DNA of 64,000 nucleotides from Corticium candelabrum (Eukaryota > Porifera > Homoscleromorpha > Homosclerophorida > Plakinidae), in assembly GCF_963422355.1 (NCBI RefSeq), contig NC_085087.1:423001-487000 (forward strand), written 5' to 3'. The notes beneath the pieces are model-generated. The model was given only the letters and a program-made list of their open reading frames with translations, was not told the origin of the DNA and did no database searches. Both the position numbers and the translations under genes were made by a program. Positions 22,740 through 34,314 of the stretch are shown piece after piece; the first letter of the stretch is position 1; every line of letters starts with the position of its first letter.

Positions 22740-23870
22740 GTGCTGTAGCAGAAAAAACGTGAAGGGACCAAGCTAGCCAACATAGAGCTAAGGTTGAATT
22801 AATCACATTATAGACAGAAATAGCAGGGCTAGCTTGGGCACTGCCATGGCAATTCCTAGCTCAATTAACAAGAGTGATTAAAGCATTCAACTATCAAACC
22901 ACGTGACCAAACTGGCCCTTCCCGTATATCACGTGTGATTCAGTCATGTACCCAGAGGAGATCACGGGGTTTATACACTAAATGTCAGGCTATGCAGAGT
23001 AATTCGTGGGCATCAGACAGTGATACCACGTATACAGCAGAAAGCAAGAATATAGATCTTTTTATGTGGCCCAGTAGGGACAAAATTTAACTACGGTAAA
23101 GCCAAAATCAATGGTAATGCAAAAACCAGTTCACGCACATTCACACAAGTGAAAGGCGTGTTCCATTTCAAGTGGCAAGCATTCTGTTTCCGCATTCTGA
23201 CTACACTTACAATGTCTCCGCTTGATGACGAATTTGACCATAGAAGCTCCTTGTTTTGCTGCCAAGATTATCAACTATTGACAAGACTTCTGCCACGTGC
23301 ACTGAATAGGCTCGTAATTTGGGCTCTATGAATTCAGCATGTCAGCCATCTGGCCTTTGCTGTGTTGGTAATCAGCTGGCCTTGATATCGCATTAGTATT
23401 CAGACCGCACTTCAATCTGCTTTTTCTCTGCCCTCAGATAGCGACTACACTTTCTGCTTGCAAGAAGGTATATATCAGTGGTTCATTCAGCAATTGCAAA
23501 GTGTCTTGAACTCAGGTAGGTGTACTATTCTTGCATATACAATTTATATGCACATGTATGTATATAGTTAATTGAGTTGCTTTTACCATATATGGTTAAG
23601 ACTGAATTGTGTTGCCATATATGTCCATGCATAATTCGCGTTTTTGCAGTACTTTGACTGAACCAGCTCTGTGTTGACTGGGGTAGTCATTGAGTTTGGA
23701 AAGTAGTCATTCAGTAAAGAGGACAGTCCGTGTGCGAATGATATAATAGTCGTGTTTTGTGCACTCTCGTCCATTCCAGTGCTCATGTCTTCTCGCAGTG
23801 CCTACCTTGCTGCTACTCGTCACCTTCTAGCTCGTGACAACTGGGGGCCTGTCCGAGAGCAACGATGCAA
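22740..23870. other. Intronic stretch, nothing firm
   Basis: No supported coding region. The last 300 bp before the gypsy gag probably belong to that element's 5' end, but no LTR pair was identified. Confidence 0.35.
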
Positions 23871-23879
23871 GAAGAGCTG

Positions 23880-26690
23880 AACAAGGAAGTGAAAAACACA
23901 AGTAGGTAAGAGAAGGGAGTGTTATCATGCAAGTGCATAGTTGGCAAAGAAGTGACGAACAGTACCACGGTAGCTCAAGATTGGTCAGAAAATGGGGCTA
24001 GAGGAGAAGGAACTACAGTCCTTCGTATCAGAGCAACTTGTCATAGAGCACAAAGAAAGACAACAAGAACAGCAGACAAAGGCCGAAGAGACGTGACGAG
24101 AGTGCGAGTTTAAGAGAGCACAGATGGAAGCTGAGAAGGCGTCATGTAAACGCTAGTTCAAGAGAGTGTAGATGGAAGCCAGGGAGCCGTTGTAACATGA
24201 ATGACCGAGAGTGCAAACGAGAAGAGCGTACGAGACACAAATATGAACTGAAGAGGTTAGAGTTAGAGGCAAGCGATGCAGCAGCACATGTTGTCGGTAC
24301 CCATGATGCAAGATCAAAGACGCCGAAGCTCCCTCAGTTTTCTGATGGACATGACAAACTAGACAGCTACCTCCAGCGCTTTGGGCGGTTTGCAAGGAGT
24401 AGTACATGGCGTGGAAAGAAGACAAATGGGCGACATACCTAAGTGCCTTGTTGACGGGAAAAGCTTTGGATACCTATTCTGGACTTTCAGACACTGACGC
24501 CGGGAGCTACGCACAAGTGAAGAGCGCTTTGTTGAAATGATATAATCTTACAGAAGAGGGTTACAGAATGAAGTTCCGTAAAGTCAGGCCTGAGCAGAAC
24601 AAAACCCAGCTACAATCTGCCGTACCACTGCGGTGCTGTTTAGACAAATGGATGACTCTGTTGAGTGCCAAAAAGCCTCCCTTAAAGCTGTACAAGACCT
24701 ATTTGTAAAGGAGCAATTCCTAAATTCCTGCCCGCATGACCTGTCATTGCATTTGCGTGAGAAGCCGCTGAGGAGGTTGCCGATGCGGCAGAAAGGTTTC
24801 TAACCACTCGAAAGAGGCAATTATATACTGCACAGCAACAGCCACAACTAAACACCGCCAAGATATCTAGTGAGGACGAATCTACCATTTCGAGAGAAGG
24901 AGAAATAAGGGCAGCTCAGTCCTGGGGCCAGCAATGCTTTTTGTGTAACCAATTTTGTCCATAGAGCAATCGAATGTAGACAGAGAAGCAGACGGCATTG
25001 CTTCAATTGCGAAAAGATAGACCCTGAAGCCTGAGACTGTCAAAGCATGGCTCATGCTGGGGAAGCCTTTGTCAAGTCGAGCTCTGCTTTACAGAGGGGC
25101 AGAATCCGAAGAACCGTGGAGCAACGTTCAAGGTCATAAAGAGATTGGCGCAGGATGCATGGCAAGCCCCAATATGCAGAGATGGGACTATCACAGGTCA
25201 GGTTCGATGTGTCTGTTGATGGCAGATACCTAGTACTGTAAATCAACAAAATTTCGTATGCAGAAAACTTTCGCAAGTGTCCAAATTCGCCCTTTTGTAA
25301 GCAGCCAACTTTCGTAAGCGTTGATGAACGTAGCCACTTTTTGTGCAGAACATCAACACGAAATCAACAGAAAATCAAACCACAGCACCATGCGTAAGTA
25401 TCTGCTAAGCGCCTAGCTAGGCATGTATATATCCTAGCAGTATCTCACAAGTGTCCACGTGCGAACATGTCAAAACCACAGCACCAAACGTAATATCTGC
25501 TTTGCCTAGGCATGAGTCCTGCCTCATATGTACAAGTCTGGCACCCGTAACATGTGATGATTATTAGTACTCTATGTATGCAAAGTGTTGCAAAAAATCC
25601 AGAGCAACAAAAATTAGTAAGCATTTAACTTTGGTAAATCTGACATCGCTTACAAAATTAATAAAGTTAGATGCTTACAAAATTTTGTTGATTTACAGTA
25701 TTAAACAATGGGAGAAAACTACCTATCGTAAGTAACACTGTCACCGCAAAATGTCAGTGGTGAAAGTGAACATTGGTACCAGGTCGGTGGACATACTTCA
25801 GGATACCGGATGCAGTGACGTCATAGTGAAACAGCAACATGTTATGGAGAATCAGTACACAGGTTGGATTAGATTGATGCAGATGGTCGACATCAGACGT
25901 GTTCCTATCGTAACGGTGCACATTGACTTCCCGTATCTGTCCGAACAAGTCCAAGCTCTTTGTCCTCAAGATGCAGTATACAATGTTATTGTGGGAAACG
26001 TTCCCAGGGCAAGACTAGCCTATGACCCTAATCTGCAGTGGATGAAGGAACAAGCGGCAGTCACCAGAGTGGTAAGAAGAAAGCAGGTATAGGGGGCGCC
26101 CCACCAACTCTTTGTCAGTCGCAGGAGAAACAATGGATCTCAGTTAACAAAAAGGAAATCATAAAGATGAAGGCAGAGGACGACTTTCTACGAGAATCAA
26201 AGGACATGATCGGCGAAGTGAATGTGAAGGACCAAAGAGAGGTTAAATTCGAGAGGAAGAACGGGATACTGTATCGAATCTTCAAGCATCTGAGCATCAA
26301 TCGAGGAGAGCCTGTCAGATAAGTCGTAGTCCCTAAACTGTTGCAGGAACCAGTAATGCACTTAGCGCACAACTCTCTCATGGGACGCATATGGGAATAC
26401 AAAAGACCACGGACCTAGTTCTTACCAATTTCTACTGGTCAGCCGTGCAAGAGGATATGATGAGATACTGCAGGTCGTGCAACGTGTGCCAGCAAACTAT
26501 TCGGAAGGGGATAATGCTTCAAGCCCCTCTGAAGTGGATGCCATTGATAGACTCGCCGGTTAGAGAGCAGCCGTTGACATCGTTGGTCCTATCCATCTCT
26601 GCAAGAATTGTGGAACTACCACCACCAGCACTCATAAGACTATCCTGTTTATGTCTCCAAACTGCAGCTAGCTACTCTTCACTACAATAA
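23880..26690 (+). pseudogene. Ty3/gypsy relic with gag, protease and integrase N terminus; RT deleted
   Basis: Gag: KLPQFSDGHDKLDSYLQRFG (24330-24390), then a capsid-like region to about 24640 and a zinc-knuckle remnant (HCFNCEKIDPEA) near 24995-25030. Protease: ILQDTGCSDVIVKQQ at about 25795-25840, where DTG is the aspartic protease catalytic triad. The frame then passes directly into the integrase zinc-binding region: HLAHNSLMG near 26360 (with the second His) and CRSCNVCQQTIRKG at about 26470-26510, giving HHCC. Reverse transcriptase and RNase H are entirely missing between protease and integrase, so this is an internally deleted copy. It is further broken by the MITE at 25236-25698 and by several stops. 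It lies in the 8.2 kb host intron. Confidence 0.85.
25236..25698. mobile_element. MITE with CTGTAAATCAACAAAATTT ends inside the gypsy gag-protease junction
   Basis: The TIRs start CTGTAAATCAACAAAATTT and extend about 30 bp; both ends are flanked by TA (25234-25235, 25699-25700). The 463-bp interior is non-coding. The gypsy reading frame on the two sides is in register if one TA and the element are ignored, which confirms insertion into a once-intact frame. Confidence 0.85.
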
Positions 26691-26699
26691 AAATGTAGA

Positions 26700-27600
26700 G
26701 ATAAATTTGCCACATGAGAGCATGCAGCACCACTCTGATATTTTTCCCAAGCCATATCCAACAAATAGGTGCAAGTTGGGATAACACAATGACAAGCAAT
26801 CAAATTTCCTGTTGTTATCTAAAATCAACATTGCAACACCACAAACAGCAGGATATGTATTACTTGTGTGTAGATGGTGGAAACTCTCCTGTTCCATGTT
26901 CTTGACAATGATGGTAGTATTAAAGTTGTTTGCAATATCCATATGTAAAGGCAACTGGAATGAAAGCTAGGGTGGTCTATGATGCTCAATGCATGAATGC
27001 ATAAAATGGATAAATGACAGCACTTCAATACTGTAACAGTTTATATTTTGATAGCAAATAAATACAGTAATAAATATGATGCAACAAATACAGAAATGGA
27101 ATTAAATGTCGATGTCAATAATTACAAGAAAAGATTGTGAAATTAAATAAGAATGAATGCCTACAATTTAAAATGTCAGGTCGACATCTTTGTTAGAGCA
27201 AGATGTCTGACCAAAAATTTGCCTTATATTCCACTCTGTGTTGCAACACCTCCATTCAGTAGATCGCTCCGAGTTGTAAATCTACAGAACCACTTGCCAT
27301 GTCACTGTAATACAGTAGAGCTATTCTGTCTCCAATGACAATGTGCCAACACTGCCCATTCCGGAAATGGCAGTGCAGAAGTAAATTTGGTATGCTCTCA
27401 TTCTCTCAAAATACTCATGAAAATGAATATTTTCCAGAGTCAGCACATGCAGATCAATTTTGTTAAAATAATTTCGCTCTGCAGTGCCCCTTGAACAAGC
27501 AAAACAGTATATAATGTGTTCACAATTGCAATTATCCAACCAAATTTGACATCTAAGTTACATCAGCTCATTAGTGCTCATTAGTCATTTACTTCAAAAC
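26700..27600. other. Intronic stretch, nothing recognised
   Basis: AT-rich and without a supported coding frame. It lies just downstream (minus sense) of the donor of the exon ending at 27605. Confidence 0.4.
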
Positions 27601-27604
27601 CCAC

Positions 27605-27844
27605 CTCATTTTCAACAATTTTTTCGCTCTTTCTCCTAATCTGTCTTCTTTTGTATCTCTATTCTGCTGTGTCCTTGTTTTCTGTCCTTTTCCAAACTGT
27701 AACTTTGTCGTCTCCCTATCTCTCTCTGGACTTGAAGTGACTGGTGAACTTGCACGTAGCCACCAGAAGTCACTTCCATAGTCAACTTGAGATTGACGAG
27801 CAGACCGACTGCTGGGAGGTGCGTGTCGAAATCGATCAACAAAT
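27605..27844 (-). CDS. PROSER3-like gene, exon B
   Basis: This 240-bp exon on the minus strand lies between a GTGTTTAG acceptor (27846-27845) and an ATGAG|GTGGGT donor (27604). It completes a split Arg codon and encodes FVDRFRHAPPSSRSARQ followed by DFWWLRASSP. It then becomes Lys/Glu-rich and ends KKLLKM. The pattern (R-F-x-x-x-x-P-x-S-R followed by F-W-W-L) is the best conserved block of the gene and is what I recall from PROSER3 and similar centrosomal Pro/Ser-rich proteins. Entry and exit phases are both 2, matching exons A and C. The frame at 27636-27869 is a shadow. Confidence 0.65.
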
Positions 27845-28294
27845 CTAAACACAAACAGAATATGCACATCCATGGTTATTTTTTAACGCTGCACATAAAA
27901 TAAAGGAATTAAGCACCAAATTGTTGTATCACTTGTGAAATGTCAGACTTGTTTATAAATGCAAGACATTTTGCCAGCAGATCCATGTAATTTTACAGGT
28001 ACTTCTAATTTTGCAGGTACTTCTCCATGTATGTCATTGACATGACAGCATCCATAGTCACAAAATGCAACAATGGTTTTGCTCTAACTTCAATTTGACC
28101 CACCTTAGTTATTGTACATGCCTTACTCGAACACCAATAAGTCCTTTGTAGTCTTCTGTAGTATTTCAAGACTTTAGTTCTTAAACAATCAAAAATATAT
28201 TCTTGTGTGCCATGTTTGATTGAAAGATTCATGAAACATTTGCCCTCATTTTATCAATCCTTTGGTACATATAATTTCACCCTTCTCACTGTAC

Positions 28295-28524
28295 CTTGCC
28301 AGAGTTGACTTCTCTTCTGTATGATCTCTTGTTGACTGTTGATGTGATCTGCTACTCCCATTGCCTCCGCATGACCTGCCTCCATTGTTGTCTACACTTA
28401 TTGTTTTGTCTGTTGTGCTAGGCCATGACTCCTCGAATGCTGAAGAGCTAAGAGTCTTGTTGTCTACCCACTCATTTTCAGCATGCACAACAACACCATC
28501 CTTTTTGGAAGGGCTCAAGTACAT
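28295..28524 (-). CDS. PROSER3-like gene, exon A (most upstream exon seen)
   Basis: This 230-bp exon on the minus strand starts after a TTTTCTTAG acceptor exactly at an ATG (28524) and ends GGCAAG|GTACAG (intron from 28294). It encodes MYLSPSKKDG, then AFEESWPSTTDK, an Asn/Gly/Ser-rich linker and STLAR. Spliced to exon B through the 450-bp intron 28294-27845 this gives the block STLARFVDRFRHAPPSSR, a natural continuation. FEESWPS also matches my memory of PROSER3. The ATG may be the initiator after a non-coding exon, or an internal Met. No upstream exon was identified. The open frame past 28295 (YSEKGEII...) is intron. Confidence 0.6.
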
Positions 28525-28659
28525 CTAAGAAAATAACCTGTTATAGACAATCTTCCACAACCAACTAGCAAATATAACTATGTCAAGTCATAGTTCCTGA
28601 TTTCAGCTATAAACCATACGAAACAGACTTAGTTAAAGTCACGCGACTTGGCAAGTAGG

Positions 28660-29275
28660 GTGTACTCAAAACATATAAGGGTAAACTGACTTTCGTCTGC
28701 GGGCTTTGTGACTGGCTGGCTAGCTATGTTTTGTCAGGTTTCAGGAATGAGCCATGCCTCCTGGGTGGCCCAATCATGAAGCAGTAGTTTCGATTGATCA
28801 CACACGGCAACCAGAGACAATGGATGAACCCCATCAATTAGATCCGTGCGAAATGTCCATAAAAGAGTTTTTCCCGGAATAGACTCAACAGCGTAATTCA
28901 TGTTTGCAATTGCCAGGTCTTGTCAGAAATATCAACAAGACTTTACCTGTCTGCAACTGCTAACGTGAAATCAATCGTTGTCATTGCTTATGGCAATTAT
29001 ACCAAAACTTACCATTGCATCAGCACGAGCAATATTTACGACCCGTACACTGTATCATAATTCTCGTTACTGTACTTTGACGACCACAAACTACTTATGG
29101 ACTTTGTGGTCACGTGAAACAACAGTCACTTTGTAAGATTTTTAGATACATTTTACAAGTAACATGCTAGTAAGAAAATAGCGTCCAAATTTGTAATTTT
29201 TCGAGACAATTCTATCATGGTTTTCAGAAGGCTCATAGCTGTGGAAGCGACTGTGTAACCACAACTTCAATTGCT
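28660..29275. mobile_element. Dispersed repeat family R1, copy A
   Basis: This segment is an inverted copy of 38846-39990 (copy B) along most of its length. Shared blocks include GGCAACCAGAGACAATGGA (28808-28826) and CTCATAGCTGTGGA (29234-29247). A shared but decayed open frame (PETMDEPP in copy B) hints at former coding capacity of unknown type. Its right end faces copy C head to head, with TGTG(G)TTTACA-like termini in opposite orientation. Confidence 0.65.
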
Positions 29276-29656
29276 AGTATTTTAGCACCCTACTACTTTC
29301 TGATTCTCAACTACACTAGTAAAACTGAAGCCGTGTTTACATCCTCACTTCCACAGCTATGAGGCCTCTGAAGAACAATCCACTTGTCGAAAAGTATTAT
29401 AATTTAGACACCCCTTTGCTTCCAAGTGTGCTACATGTAAGTCTATCTAAAGTGTACAAGGCAACTGTCATTCCAAAAAGTCCGTAACATCCCTAAAAAC
29501 AGTCTCCAATCATAAAAGTAATGAATTTAATACATACAGAATATAGCTGTTGCTCCTGGCTATGCAACATTAGATTCCTGTATAATTATCATAATTCAGA
29601 ATAGCAATTAATTTCATATTGGCTGCTGAAGAAGGTACAGTACATTCCATTGCTCA

Positions 29657-29677
29657 TCTATATGTGTGTGTGTGTGT

Positions 29678-29730
<53 letters not shown>

Positions 29731-31327
29731 AAAGTAGTCCACGAGTGCAGCCATTTTGATTTTTGTTTTGTAACTGCTCACAAACCGCTGTCCCTTTCTG
29801 CTCCTCCTTTAGCAGATGACCTTCTCTACTTTCGAAAAGCAACTGGTGCTCTTCGCGGTAGCTGGTGTCCTGTACTTTGCTTTGCACTGGCGTTTTTTTG
29901 GGGGGGGGGAAATCGTCAAGTCACAAAAAGTTTGTTCCCTATGCGCTCGCAAACAGCTGCACTTCTTTGCTTCTCCTTTAGCATGCAGCCTTTCTCACTT
30001 TGGAATAGCAACTGGTGACGTTCTCGGTAGTCGTGTCCTATACGTATGCGTTGCTGGCGTTCATCTGTACTTCTTGATGTCATCCTATGGCTACTCATTG
30101 TTGCGTTACCTATTGTGATGTCGCACATTTATTGTGCGTCGCAAACACTAGCATCATTACAGCAAACCCGACTGTACACTGTCAAAATGCCTCCCAAAAA
30201 AGCGCTCTCTGCCTTGCTATTTCGTATCACTGCGACAGGAAAAAGATGATGAAACTAGCTACTCGCCGGCTGACTCACAGTGCCAGTGCAGTGCCGTCAA
30301 TGGATCATGAAAGATACTACTAAAACTTCTTTTCCAGTCAATGAAAGAGTTAATGATGAGCACCGCCGTCTTTCTCAACAAGTGCTTACCACGTGCGTCA
30401 ATAATCATGTACTTCTAAAAATAATCTTATACTTTCTAACCAAGTTGTCTCATTTTAGAACTGCTTCTATGCAGACAATGCATACCGTCATCAATGCTCA
30501 TGGAAAACCATAGTTATAGCAATACCACAAACAGTCCCTTTGGCATACATGTAGGTTCTCCCCTATCTTGCATGTCGCCATCATTTATTAAACGTTTCTA
30601 TTAGATATCTTACACTGAAACCTACTCCTAACAACATTGGCAACATGAACATCAAGTGCAAATATTGCAAAGCACTGACACGGAAGAAGGAACCACCAGG
30701 CATCTGCTGCAATGGCAGAAAAGCTTTGTTACCTGCCATACCCAAACCGCCTACCCCGTTGGTCGATCTACTTTTGGGACAATCAGTTGAAGCGCAGCAT
30801 TAATTTCCTCTCAAACACACAAGCGTATAACTCGGTTCTTCAGATGACGTCCTTTGGATGCAATGAAATTAAAGCTCGCACTGGTTGGAATCACTTTCAA
30901 ACTTCAGGGACAAACCTATCATTCTAGTGAAAGTCTTGCTCCTCCAGAAAATTCAACTGCTAAATTGACTCAAATTTACTTTGTCGGTGACGATATAGTC
31001 CTATTTTCTGTACATCAAACAGTCATACAAGGCCTAAGACAACACACTGTCGACCAACTACAACACATGATGCTTCATCAGTCCAACTCTTACACACAAA
31101 GCCTAAGAATGGCTGTAGACATTTTGTCACGTCACAGTCAGGAATTTAAAGTCATCATTAATGCCAATAAGCGACCATTTCACAAGCTAATTTTAATATT
31201 CACTAAAACCATCGATGCTACTTACTTACAACATCTCACTGTAATATACTAAAATTCTAGACAAGATACTATCATGGTAATTCCTCACAATTGAATGCAC
31301 CTGGGCAAAGCCAGGCAATGTAGCTAG
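29657..31327 (+). mobile_element. Helitron (decayed), inserted in repeat copy C
   Basis: The element begins TC (after host A at 29656) and ends CTAG before host T (31328), the classic A|T insertion. A terminal hairpin CCTGG-GCAAAG-CCAGG sits at 31300-31315, nine bases from the 3' end. The plus strand at about 30640-31000 encodes the N-terminal zinc-binding region of Helitron Rep/helicase proteins: CKYCKALTRKKEPPGICC, then LLPAIPKPPTPLVDLLLG and, after a frameshift, YNSVLQMTSFG. The Rep HUH and helicase domains are absent, so it is internally deleted. A TA array (29681-29728) lies at its 5' end. An imperfect direct duplication of about 150 bp occupies 29745-30062 (shared CTTTAGCA and GCAACTGGTG blocks). 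Confidence 0.8.
29681..29728. repeat. (TA)n microsatellite
   Basis: Twenty-four TA units near the Helitron 5' end, preceded by a short GT run. Confidence 0.97.
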
Positions 31328-31547
31328 TTTTTTCATAAGGCTCAGTAATAGCAAAAATGAATTAGACTGTTTTGGTAAAAACTCACTGATGTTGGCAACT
31401 TGTAATTGATGTCTGCCCATTGTCTGTTGTTGCTACGTAGAATGTAGAATGAAAAGCAATTACTACTGTGATTGGATAATATTGACTGCACTGGAACCAT
31501 GACAGATTTTGAGCAGACATAGCCACCCACCTAGCACACAAGCGCGT

Positions 31548-31552
<5 letters not shown>

Positions 31553-31628
<76 letters not shown>

Positions 31629-32072
31629 TCAAGCCCTCCACGTCATTCGACGTCAACCCTAAGGTCAGTTGCAAAGATAGCTCCCCTTGCCTCTAGAGAC
31701 AGGGCCTCCATGCACTATGTGGAGGCTTAGGGTCAGCACTACAATCCACCTGGAGCTTGGCCAGAGTCATCCAGGTGCACTGACTATGGCGCAGCTCTGG
31801 GACTGGACACCAAGGCCCACAAGTACCCGTATGCTGCATGATGTTACTTGCATGATGTTACTGCCAAGCCAGCGGTCATGTCCACCCCAGTCAATGACCA
31901 GGTACTCATCTATACTCCTGAGTCAAGAGAAGCAATTGTGTGTAAGTTTCTTGCTTAAGGAAATTATGCCATAGCTCGCCATTACTGTGACTTGAACCTG
32001 CAGCACTGCACGGTCCCGGATGTTTTCATTCTCCAAATGCACTCTCTAACCAATTGAGCTACAGCACCACAC
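31553..32072 (-). mobile_element. tRNA-derived SINE, copy 1, with (TG)n tail
   Basis: On the minus strand the element starts near 32072 with GTGGTGCTGTAGCTCAATTG. An A-box-like TAGCTCAATTGGTTAGAG lies at 32061-32044 and a B-box GGTTCAAGTC at 31998-31989, the spacing of a tRNA-type Pol III promoter. A body of about 370 bp follows, holding a hairpin (CCTCCATG...TGGAGG). It ends ...CTTGACGTTTG and passes directly into (TG)n (31623-31553). A second copy at 41562-41082 ends the same way. A CA run (32090-32112) lies just upstream of the 5' end. Confidence 0.85.
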
Positions 32073-32112
32073 GCGCTCGCACACACACAACACACACACA
32101 CACACACACACA

Positions 32113-33870
32113 CGCACGAAGTGATTCACTGCCATTAGAGTACGTTATTTGCTCCGTCATGAGACTGTAACAAAGTCTTGTTTCTGATGGCTTAGCTGAA
32201 ATTACTACAGTCACTCTGGCAAGTTCCCAAACAATGCAACAAGTACAAGCACTATGTATTATCTGAAAGCCCTTACCTCGCTAGAGTGCAGTACACATGA
32301 CAGCGGTGTTTGAAAGTTTGTGAACCGTTTAGTAAAATGTACAAAATGCCAGGTTGTGGGGCTCTGGAAAGATAGTTAGGATTCCGTGTACTGTATTTAT
32401 TTCTGTACTGTGTTTATTGCTTTCAGCATCTGACATGTTTACTCGAAGGATTTCTTTTACTTTCATGCTTACCTAAACCAATACTATATTAACAATACAA
32501 ACTATCTGTTTATTTCCAATTGCAATTTCTCTTCATCTTCCTCTCTTCATCTTCATTGTCTTCTTCAATTTGTGCTTTACCTGTAACTGCCATTACTCTG
32601 GTAAGTTGAGATACTTGCTCTGCTGCCTGTCATGCTATTCTATTTTGTTTCAGTCTTTCTGGTAATGTGTCACTCATTTGAGAGCGACATTTATTCAGGT
32701 GGCATTCGTTTCGGGGTGGCATTTTAAAGAAATATGGTAGCTCAAAGAGTTTACAAGTTTCTTAGCTTCTAGAGAAATAATACGAAAGCTTCAGTTTGTC
32801 TCTCTAGTTAGTACGTGGGCCCATGCCCCAAAGCGACAAGTCACGTTGCACCCCACCCCACGCCCGGCAAATTTCTAGTACCATCACATCTAAGAGTTTA
32901 CTTTCTCAAGTAGATTAGCAGTTGTTTGCCACTTGAAAACGGGGCCAATCTAGAAAAAATAAAGTACGTGCGGTACCACCACGCCCACGCAAACTTCAAT
33001 AATCTACAGTTTGCAAAAGATAGAAGGTTGAAAAAAGTGAGTCTACAGTTAACTAAATAGCTCCTTGGTATGAGCCTATCACCACAAAAAGAAATCATTG
33101 CCAACCAGGTTCTCCTGTTTCCTTCATCGCAAATTTTGGCAGACGACGCTAGACGAGATTTCTTGCTAGCTTAGGCATACCTCTCGCACACAGATGACAT
33201 CCGTTACACAACTACCTTCAACCTAAAAACGTCGCTAAGCACTCACAATTGTCAAGAACACACAATAAAACCCAAGAACAAGAGATTAATGATTGGATTG
33301 TCCCGGATGTATGAATGGTGTGTTGCTAGGCGCATTGGCTGCTCGCATTCTACATGCAATACTCGCAACTTAATATATTTTCTAATCATATTTGACAATG
33401 GCAGTTGTATTGTGCCTTACTGCGTTTGAAACAAGTTAATTAACTATGATATGTACCATACTTACCCTAGTACTTGTACGTCTAGTAATGACATGTGGTT
33501 ACCCAGCTAAAGATAAACTTAGTTAATTAAATGTATGAGTGTATGCACATGTAGAGCCAAATTTCTTAAATGGTATAATACAAGATTGCTTCAAACTGTT
33601 TTAGTCCTCGTCGCTGTCATCATCATCCAGCACATCTTGTTCACCTCAATCAACCTGTGAATCTGTGTTTTCACGGTGATCGCACTGGCAAACATCTGTG
33701 CACGACAGCTCAGTTCTACGGCAGTTTGGTTTTACGACAAGAACAACGACCTGAGTTGCATCCAGTTTTGCAGCTACAAGACACTAGTTTCATTATATCA
33801 AGTGGAGCGGTGGTTTCTTAGTCCATCGGACACTGAGCTCATTTCTTCATTAGCAATCCAGCCATGATCT
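32113..33870. other. Stretch with one dispersed repeat fragment (R2)
   Basis: At 32293-32375 a block containing AGTAAAATGTACAAAATGCC is repeated in inverted orientation at 40235-40150. The rest is AT-rich with no supported gene. The 5' part of OTU/hAT element 2 probably starts near the right end. Confidence 0.45.
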
Positions 33871-33879
33871 TGAATATTC

Positions 33880-34284
33880 GGTTGAGCTTCAGGTGCATGT
33901 CGCCATATTGCTGCCTGATAATTTGCTCGGAAGATGTGCAACTTGAGAGCGTCTTCAGAAATGCGGGCAGGCACTTGGGCTGGCATGGTAAAGCTGGCAG
34001 TGGCAAGAGTGCTGATTCGACCCGTTCGTTCAGTATATCCGCAGAAGTTTGGGTCTGCCAATCAGAAATACTTTGACAGTATCTACTACCCACGTGAATC
34101 AATCCATGATGACGGCAATGCAGTGACCATCATGTCGTCCTCAACTAGATCTGTTTGGAACAACCTACAGCCACACCAAAACCACTTTGTCCCCTGCGTG
34201 TGGACATCAAGGCATCTGGCTCCAGATACTGTAAAAGATCAACTGGATGGAGAATGCCAAGAAAGAACAAAAGACAAAAACTAG
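33880..34284 (+). pseudogene. OTU domain, C-terminal half, of OTU/hAT element 2
   Basis: The plus-strand frame 33934-34284 encodes LAVARVLIRPVRSVYPQKFG, then SIYYPRESIHDDGNAVTIMS and HQNHFVPC. The order strand-RPVRSVYP ... VTIM.S.TR ... NHFVPC is the C-terminal half of an OTU-fold cysteine protease as found in mobile-element polyproteins; His of NHF is the catalytic His. The N-terminal DGNC half is not visible upstream and seems deleted or unrecognisable. The hAT transposase begins about 30 bp downstream, the same arrangement as element 1. Minus-strand frames here are shadows. Confidence 0.65.
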
Positions 34285-34314
34285 AAGTTTATTTGAGTTT
34301 CTGCTACAAAGCCA

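Larger units (their letters stand above)
29324..31530. mobile_element. Dispersed repeat family R1, copy C, split by a Helitron
   Basis: The left part (29324-29656) begins GCCGTGTTTACATCC and carries CCACAGCTATGAG, matching the start of copy B. The right part (31328-31530) matches copy B around 39755-39900, for example GTAAAAACTC and the degenerate CCATTGTCTG block. The two parts become contiguous if the Helitron at 29657-31327 is set aside. Confidence 0.65.

Noticed and set aside
33100..33880. Search for a 5' TIR of OTU/hAT element 2 matching the 3' candidate CACTAGGGTCTGAACTATC (reverse of 38407-38389)
   Set aside because: No convincing inverted partner was found, so element borders are not reported.
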